A DNA stretch of 64,000 bases from Candidatus Binatus sp. (GTDB lineage: Bacteria; Desulfobacterota; Binatia; Binatales; Binataceae), in contig NZ_DATCTO010000094.1 of the NCBI RefSeq assembly GCF_036567905.1, forward strand, positions 18,805-82,804, written 5' to 3'. Positions within the stretch are counted from its first letter, which is position 1. Every line of letters begins with the position of its first letter. The translations under genes and the position numbers were made by a program. Under the pieces are notes generated by a model, which made no database searches, had not been told where the DNA came from, and saw nothing but the letters and a program-made list of their open reading frames with translations. Below are positions 59,395 to 64,000 of this stretch, piece by piece.

Positions 59395-60429
59395 ATGCTT
59401 AAAACCGGGGTCGTCGCGGATCGCCGCTACCTGAAGCACTTCGCCGGCCGGGCGCATCCCGAGCGTCCGGCGCGCGCCGAGGTCATGATCGAGATGGCGG
59501 AGTCGCTCACGCGGCCGGATCTGAGATTCATGGCGCCGCGCGAAGCGACGCACGAGGAACTCGCGAGCTGCCATGTCCCTCAGTATATCGCGACGGTCGC
59601 GCGGACGGCGTCGATCGATCGGTTCGACTTCGATCCGGACACGCATAGCTCGCGCGACTCGTACGCGACCGCGATCCTGGCCGCAGGCGGCGTGCTTACG
59701 GCAGCCGAGGCCGTGATGGACGGAGCAATAGATAATGGATTTGCTATTGTTCGGCCACCAGGGCATCACGCACTGCCTAATCGCGCGATGGGATTCTGCT
59801 TCTTCAATAATGTTGCAATCGTGGCGAAGTGGCTAATCGAAAAACGCGGCCTCAAGCGGGTGATGATCGTCGACTGGGACGTCCATCATGGCAATGGCTC
59901 GCAGGATATGTTTTACGAATCGCCCGAAGTGCTCTACGTATCCACGCACCAGTTCCCGGAATACCCCGGCACCGGCTCGCTCCACGAGATCGGGTACGGC
60001 GCCGGACTGGGATTCACCGTGAATGCGCCGATGGCGGCGGAATTCGGCGACGCTGAGTATATCCGCGTGTTCGATCGCCTGATAATGCCGATCGGACGCC
60101 ATTTCAATCCCGAGTTCATACTCGTCTCATGCGGTTTCGATGCGCATTTCCGCGATCCGCTCGCGCAGATGCGCGTGACCGAGGCGGGATTTGCAGCGAT
60201 GGCGCGGCGGGTGAAGCGGCTGGCCGCGGAATGCTGCGGCGGGAGGATGGTCGCGGCGCTCGAAGGCGGCTACGACCTCGAAGCAATCGCGGAGTCGGGA
60301 CGCGCGGTGATCGACGAATTTGGACGCGACGCCGATGAGCCGATTCGCCCGGATGATGGCGGCGACCGGGTGATGCCGATGATCGAGCGGGCGGCGCAAG
60401 ACGTCGGCCGCTTCTGGAATCTGGGCTAG
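59395..60429 (+). CDS. Histone-deacetylase-family protein (acetoin utilisation/APAH-like)
   Basis: A 344-residue arginase-fold Zn hydrolase: FAIVRPPGHHALPNRAMGFC (catalytic HH), FNNVAIVAKWLIEKRGLKRV, MIVDWDVHHGNGSQDMFYES (Zn-binding DxH), and VSCGFDAHFRDPLAQMRVTE (second Asp). Bacterial members deacetylate acetylpolyamines, lysines or acetoin-pathway enzymes. ATG 59395 is preferred because GGGGTG lies 8 nt upstream; GTG 59386 is possible. The FHA gene follows after 8 bp. Confidence 0.9.
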   Translation: MLKTGVVADRRYLKHFAGRAHPERPARAEVMIEMAESLTRPDLRFMAPREATHEELASCHVPQYIATVARTASIDRFDFDPDTHSSRDSYATAILAAGGVLTAAEAVMDGAIDNGFAIVRPPGHHALPNRAMGFCFFNNVAIVAKWLIEKRGLKRVMIVDWDVHHGNGSQDMFYESPEVLYVSTHQFPEYPGTGSLHEIGYGAGLGFTVNAPMAAEFGDAEYIRVFDRLIMPIGRHFNPEFILVSCGFDAHFRDPLAQMRVTEAGFAAMARRVKRLAAECCGGRMVAALEGGYDLEAIAESGRAVIDEFGRDADEPIRPDDGGDRVMPMIERAAQDVGRFWNLG

Positions 60430-60437
60430 GGCGATCG

Positions 60438-61919
60438 ATGCCGCCAAAGCAACGCTCTGCGGACAACGTCCCGGCCGAGAACGGGAGCGCGCGTAGCCGT
60501 CTCGCCTCAATAGGCAGTTCCGATTCGCATGAATACCCACTAGACAAGCAGACAGTAGCCATTGGCAGCCATCCGTCGAACGATGTAGTGCTCGACGACA
60601 CGACGGTATCGCGCCGTCACGCCACGATTACGCGCAAGCCTGGCCGCTTCGAGCTGGCGGACCTCGGCTCGACTAACGGCACGTTCGTCAACGGTGGCCG
60701 AGTGCGCAAACCGATCGCGCTGAAGCGCGGCGACGAGATCAAATTCGGCTCTGCGCGTTTTGCTTTTATCGCTGCGGGCGATCCGATACCGGCGCCGGCG
60801 CGGGCGCCGCGCGCCCCCAGCCGGCTGGGGCGGCGGCTTGCGATTCTGGCCGCGATGTTCGTCGCGGGATTCGCGGGAGTTCGCTACCGAAGCGAGATCG
60901 GACCCGCCGCGTCGGCAATCGGCGCATGGATTTCGCCGCGCCGGTCCAGTTCCGCGCCTTCGGCGGCCAATACTCAGTCGGCATCGGCCAACTTGCAAGC
61001 AAAGGCAACTTCAACGCCAGCGTCGCCGGCGATTCCCGCAGTAGTCGAGCCCGAATGGTTAAGGCGAGTGAACTACTATCGGGCGATGGTGAAGCTGGCG
61101 CCGATAGTCGAAGATCCGGCGCTGAGCAAGGGCGATCGCGCGCACACTATGTACGTCGTCAAGAACTACCACGGCACGATCAAGCACGGGGGCCTCGGCA
61201 CCGAGATGCATACCGAGGATCCGGGGAGTCCATACTTTACGCCCGAAGGACTCGAGGCGGCCAAGGCCAGCGACATGGACGTGTGGTCCATGCGAGGGGT
61301 GTCCAGCGATGCGAGCGCCACCTCGGACGCACGCGGATGGGGCTCGCCGGTGTGGTCGATCGACGGATGGATGTCGATACCGTTCCATCGCATGCCGATC
61401 CTCAATCCGCGACTGACCAGCGCAGGCTTCGGAATCTACTGCGAGTCGGGAGCCTGCGCCGCGGGACTCAACTTATTGAACGGCACGCAGCGGAAATTGC
61501 CGGCGGGCGCGGCGGAGAGCGGGCCGATCGAGTTTCCTCCTGACGGCGCAACCGTCGCGATAAGGTCGTTCGGCAACGAATGGCCCGATCCGCGCACCAA
61601 CTGTCCCGGCTACGAGCCACCCAGCGGACTGGCTATTACACTACAACTCGGCGCCTGGATGGATACTCATCTGGGCGAATACTCAATCGCGCGGGAAAAC
61701 GCCGACGGCAGCCGCACCGCAGTCGAAGCATGCGGGTTCGATTCGACTAGCTACTCGAATCCCGATGGATACTCACAAGAACTGGGGCGAAACGTTCTGA
61801 AGTCTTACGGCACGGTCGTGCTGATTCCGCGCGCGCCGCTTGACAAGGGCGCGAAGTACGCGGTGTCGATGAGCGCGAACGGAAAGCAGTACGACTGGAC
61901 TTTTTCCACACGTCCGTGA
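60438..61919 (+). CDS. FHA-TM-CAP protein 1
   Basis: A 493-residue single-pass protein. The cytoplasmic FHA domain (about 36-112) is well conserved: IGSHPSNDVVLDDTTVSRRH and LADLGSTNGTFVNGGRV keep the pThr-binding Ser, His and Asn-Gly. TM is about 129-150 (LGRRLAILAAMFVAGFAGVR). After a Ser/Ala/Pro linker (about 165-205), an extracytoplasmic CAP/SCP-like domain starts WLRRVNYYRAMVKLAPIVED and includes HRMPILNPRLTSAGFGIYCE. A C-terminal beta domain (about 350-493) has SGPIEFPPDGATVAIRS and LIPRAPLDKGAKYAVSMSAN. It would couple cytosolic Ser/Thr phosphorylation to a wall or outer-face CAP module. ATG 60438 follows AGGG. Confidence 0.82.
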   Translation: MPPKQRSADNVPAENGSARSRLASIGSSDSHEYPLDKQTVAIGSHPSNDVVLDDTTVSRRHATITRKPGRFELADLGSTNGTFVNGGRVRKPIALKRGDEIKFGSARFAFIAAGDPIPAPARAPRAPSRLGRRLAILAAMFVAGFAGVRYRSEIGPAASAIGAWISPRRSSSAPSAANTQSASANLQAKATSTPASPAIPAVVEPEWLRRVNYYRAMVKLAPIVEDPALSKGDRAHTMYVVKNYHGTIKHGGLGTEMHTEDPGSPYFTPEGLEAAKASDMDVWSMRGVSSDASATSDARGWGSPVWSIDGWMSIPFHRMPILNPRLTSAGFGIYCESGACAAGLNLLNGTQRKLPAGAAESGPIEFPPDGATVAIRSFGNEWPDPRTNCPGYEPPSGLAITLQLGAWMDTHLGEYSIARENADGSRTAVEACGFDSTSYSNPDGYSQELGRNVLKSYGTVVLIPRAPLDKGAKYAVSMSANGKQYDWTFSTRP

Positions 61920-61974
61920 TGTAGTGCGCCTGTTAACCGATGGTTATCGAGGGGGGGGCGGCAATTCTCCCCCG

Positions 61975-62400
61975 ATGAGCAAAAAGAGGGCGACGGTTGT
62001 CGTGAGACGCGTGATATTAGTGGTGGTGGCGATCTGCTGCTGCGCGCTCGCCGGATGTTTTGAGTGGACCGAAGATCAGCAGGGCAACCTGCAATCGGTG
62101 GGCTTGCCGGGGGTGCCAATCTGGAAATCCAAAACGCCTCCTGCCCCGTTGACTCCGAGCGAAGTGGGATTCACGCCCGAGGAAGCGTCGAAGGTGAGCG
62201 GGCCGGTTCTGGTCGAGCCGCCGCACGAATCGGTCAAAGCCTACCGGTACCGCTACTATCAAACCGGGCAGAATCGGTGTCAGGAAGATCTCAATAAGCT
62301 GCTGGCGGAGAGGGCGGCGAGCAGCGCGACGGGGCTGGCGCCGTACTGCACGGAAACTCCCACAGCGCCCCCCTCGAAGGGCGACGCGCTTATCTTCTAG
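61975..62400 (+). CDS. Small putative lipoprotein between two FHA-TM-CAP genes
   Basis: A 141-residue protein from ATG 61975. The signal peptide with lipobox ends ICCCALAGC. The mature part has WTEDQQGNLQSVGLPGVPIW, PLTPSEVGFTPEEASKVSGP and YRYRYYQTGQNRCQEDLNKL; one Cys pair could form a disulfide. No family recognised. Its place between two paralogous FHA-CAP genes on the same strand suggests a common complex at the membrane. Confidence 0.6.
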   Translation: MSKKRATVVVRRVILVVVAICCCALAGCFEWTEDQQGNLQSVGLPGVPIWKSKTPPAPLTPSEVGFTPEEASKVSGPVLVEPPHESVKAYRYRYYQTGQNRCQEDLNKLLAERAASSATGLAPYCTETPTAPPSKGDALIF

Positions 62401-62441
62401 ATGGCTGCGGGCTTGAGCGGCCCGCGCGGAAGTAACCGCAA

Positions 62442-64000
62442 ATGCTGAGGAGAGCGCAGGCCGCACGTCTGCTGGCGGTGGATCGCGAGACGCCGGGCAC
62501 GCGGTTGCTGCTGCTTGGGCGGGATGAAGCGGGGATAGGCAGCGTGGAAGGGTCGGGACTGCGAGTCGCGGATGCGAGCGTAGCCGATCGTCATGCGACC
62601 ATTAGATACTCGCGCGGCCGTTACTATGTCGTCGATCTCAAGTCGGCGGCCGGCACCTTTGTCAATGGACGGCGGATTCGCCGCAAGCAGGAGCTCAAGC
62701 ACGGCGACAATATCCGTTTTGGCGTTGCAGTTCCGTACCGATTTATCGATCCGGACGCGCTCAAGCGGCGACGTTGGCGCCAGAACCTGCGTGCCGGTGC
62801 GGTTGTCGCAGCACTTGTCGTAGTCGGATTGGCAGATCATTTCGGGAAATGGGGCCTGGTTTCCCGCGCGACGGTCGCGGAGATTGTCGCATGGGCGGAT
62901 TCGCACGCCACCTCAAAGCGTGTCGATGCGCCGACGACCAGATTTGCAAGCGCGCCGACTCCCGCAGCTTCATTGGCACGCCCAACGAATCCGCCGGCTG
63001 CGGTTTATGCTGCCAGCGTGGCGGTGCCGTCGCCGACGCCGAATTTACCCGCGTCGTCACCGGCCACCGATGAATCCGCGTCGTCGTCGATGGCATGGTT
63101 GGAGCGGATCAACTTTTACCGCTCTGGTCTTGGGCTCGATCCGATTCGCGATAACTCCGAGCTGAGTGCCGCTGCCGCGGCGCATACGCGCTACCTGCTG
63201 CTCAACTTCGGCGAAGACATGCGCAGTGCAAAGCCGATGGGCGCGGAGGCGTACCAGGAGAAGCCCGGCAGGAGCGGCTACTCGGCAAATGGCGCGAGCG
63301 TGGCGCGAAACCTCCAGCTCGCGTGGGGCTGCAGTTCGTTCGAGGCCGGGCAGCAGATCGATCATTGGATCGAGGGCCCGTTTCATCGCCTCGCGATGCT
63401 CGATCCTTTCCTGGCAGAGGCCGGTTTCGGCGAGGCCTCGAGCGACGAATGCTGGGTCGCCGCGCTGCGATTGCCGCCACCGCCCGAGGAAGAGAAGCCG
63501 TATCCGCGCGCGATAGAATTTCCACCCGACGGTGCCGCTGTGTCGCTGGATTGGATCGGACTCGAGGCGCCCGACCCGCTGGCGAGCTGCCCCGGCTACG
63601 AACGGCCGGTGGGGCTTCCAATCACGCTGCAAATCGGGCGGCTGGTGGGCACGAAACTCTCCGCGCATTCGTTGATGGAGGACGGCAAACCGATCGAGCA
63701 CTGCGCATTCGACGCGCCAAGCTATCGCAATCAGAACGCGACCGGGCAGGAATTCGGCCGCTGGAATCTGCGCGCCTCAAGTGCGGTGATGATCGTCCCG
63801 CGCGCGCCGCTTCGACCCGGGTCGCGCTACTCGGTCTCGATTACCGCGAAAAATAAGACCTATGCATGGAGCTTCACGGTCGCGGAGACGGCGACGACGT
63901 TCACCGCGATCGCCAGGTTTCCAACGCCGGCGCCGACCGCGCCGCCCGTGACCGAGCCGACCAACGCGCCACCGCCGCGGCCGGTGTCGCCGCGTCCACG
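62442..64000 (+). CDS. FHA-TM-CAP protein 2, C-terminus beyond the window
   Basis: From ATG 62442 the frame is open for 519 codons to the window edge. FHA-like domain (about 10-105): LRVADASVADRHATIRYSRG and LKSAAGTFVNGRRIRRKQEL. Compared with protein 1, the Ser before RxH is Ala and the Asn of NGT is Ala, so phosphothreonine binding is probably lost or changed. TM is about 120-135 (GAVVAALVVVGLADHFG). A Pro/Ala linker precedes the CAP-like domain (WLERINFYRSGLGLDPIRDN; HWIEGPFHRLAMLDPFLAEA). A C-terminal domain with YPRAIEFPPDGAAVSLDWIG and PRAPLRPGSRYSVSITAKNK matches protein 1. A Pro/Thr-rich tail continues off the end. Confidence 0.8.
   Translation, partial: MLRRAQAARLLAVDRETPGTRLLLLGRDEAGIGSVEGSGLRVADASVADRHATIRYSRGRYYVVDLKSAAGTFVNGRRIRRKQELKHGDNIRFGVAVPYRFIDPDALKRRRWRQNLRAGAVVAALVVVGLADHFGKWGLVSRATVAEIVAWADSHATSKRVDAPTTRFASAPTPAASLARPTNPPAAVYAASVAVPSPTPNLPASSPATDESASSSMAWLERINFYRSGLGLDPIRDNSELSAAAAAHTRYLLLNFGEDMRSAKPMGAEAYQEKPGRSGYSANGASVARNLQLAWGCSSFEAGQQIDHWIEGPFHRLAMLDPFLAEAGFGEASSDECWVAALRLPPPPEEEKPYPRAIEFPPDGAAVSLDWIGLEAPDPLASCPGYERPVGLPITLQIGRLVGTKLSAHSLMEDGKPIEHCAFDAPSYRNQNATGQEFGRWNLRASSAVMIVPRAPLRPGSRYSVSITAKNKTYAWSFTVAETATTFTAIARFPTPAPTAPPVTEPTNAPPPRPVSPRP

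Noticed and set aside
1..64000. tRNA, rRNA, CRISPR arrays, prophage or insertion-sequence transposases
   Set aside because: Looked for conserved T-loop strings, regularly spaced repeats and transposase motifs by eye; none found, though a covariance-model scan would be more sensitive.

Overview
The window is a high-GC bacterial chromosome segment with about 60 densely packed genes and no rRNA, tRNA, CRISPR array, phage or intact insertion sequence that I can see. Gene content points to a Gram-negative, deltaproteobacterium-like or Binatota-like soil bacterium. The reasons are the order miaA-accA-pheA-hisC-tyrA-cmk-rpsA-ihfB, an endonuclease-type MutL, F420-type oxidoreductases (PPOX and LLM families), a CecR/YbhGFSR-type ABC exporter, paired ArsA-like ATPases, and many TTG/GTG starts with 4-nt ATGA/GTGA overlaps. 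The lineage is an inference; a 16S or marker-gene search would decide it.

Layout. 1-6.7 kb: start of glucose-6-phosphate dehydrogenase, VanZ-like protein, GST, PPOX protein, a frameshifted HEAT-repeat gene, a lipoate-ligase-like protein, a ThDP enzyme and a YHS-domain protein. 7-11.6 kb: a fused polyprenyl-phosphate sugar transferase, a polytopic membrane protein and a small secreted protein. 11.6-23.8 kb: housekeeping block (rpmB, mutL, miaA, accA, pheA, hisC, tyrA, cmk, rpsA, ihfB, HIT protein). 23.8-27.6 kb: AAA ATPase, VWA protein and solitary DNA methyltransferase in one overlapping unit. 27.6-33.1 kb: metallo-hydrolase, lipoprotein, O-methyltransferase and a thioredoxin-fold YyaL-like protein. 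33.1-39 kb: a six-gene TetR-controlled ABC efflux operon read leftward, with twin palindromic operators. 39.1-40.5 kb: a divergent SDR/HxlR pair with twin operators. 41-51.6 kb: HAD phosphatase, a MITE-like element, second ThDP enzyme, phosphotransferase, MCE-like lipoprotein, LLM oxidoreductase, hydrolase and two ArsA-like ATPases. 51.7-53.9 kb: arsenic resistance operon arsR-arsC-acr3 with promoter and terminator. 54-59.3 kb: Cys-rich secreted protein, nuclease/phosphatase-fold protein, GH15 glucoamylase, tatC and tatB. 59.4-64 kb: HDAC-like deacetylase, then two FHA-TM-CAP proteins flanking a small lipoprotein, the second running off the window.

Most notable: the FHA-TM-CAP pair (one FHA apparently intact, one with degenerate phosphopeptide-binding residues), a palindromic repeat of about 110 bp found twice directly beside stop codons, a MITE-like element that supplies a gene's stop codon, and well-defined operators for two regulators.
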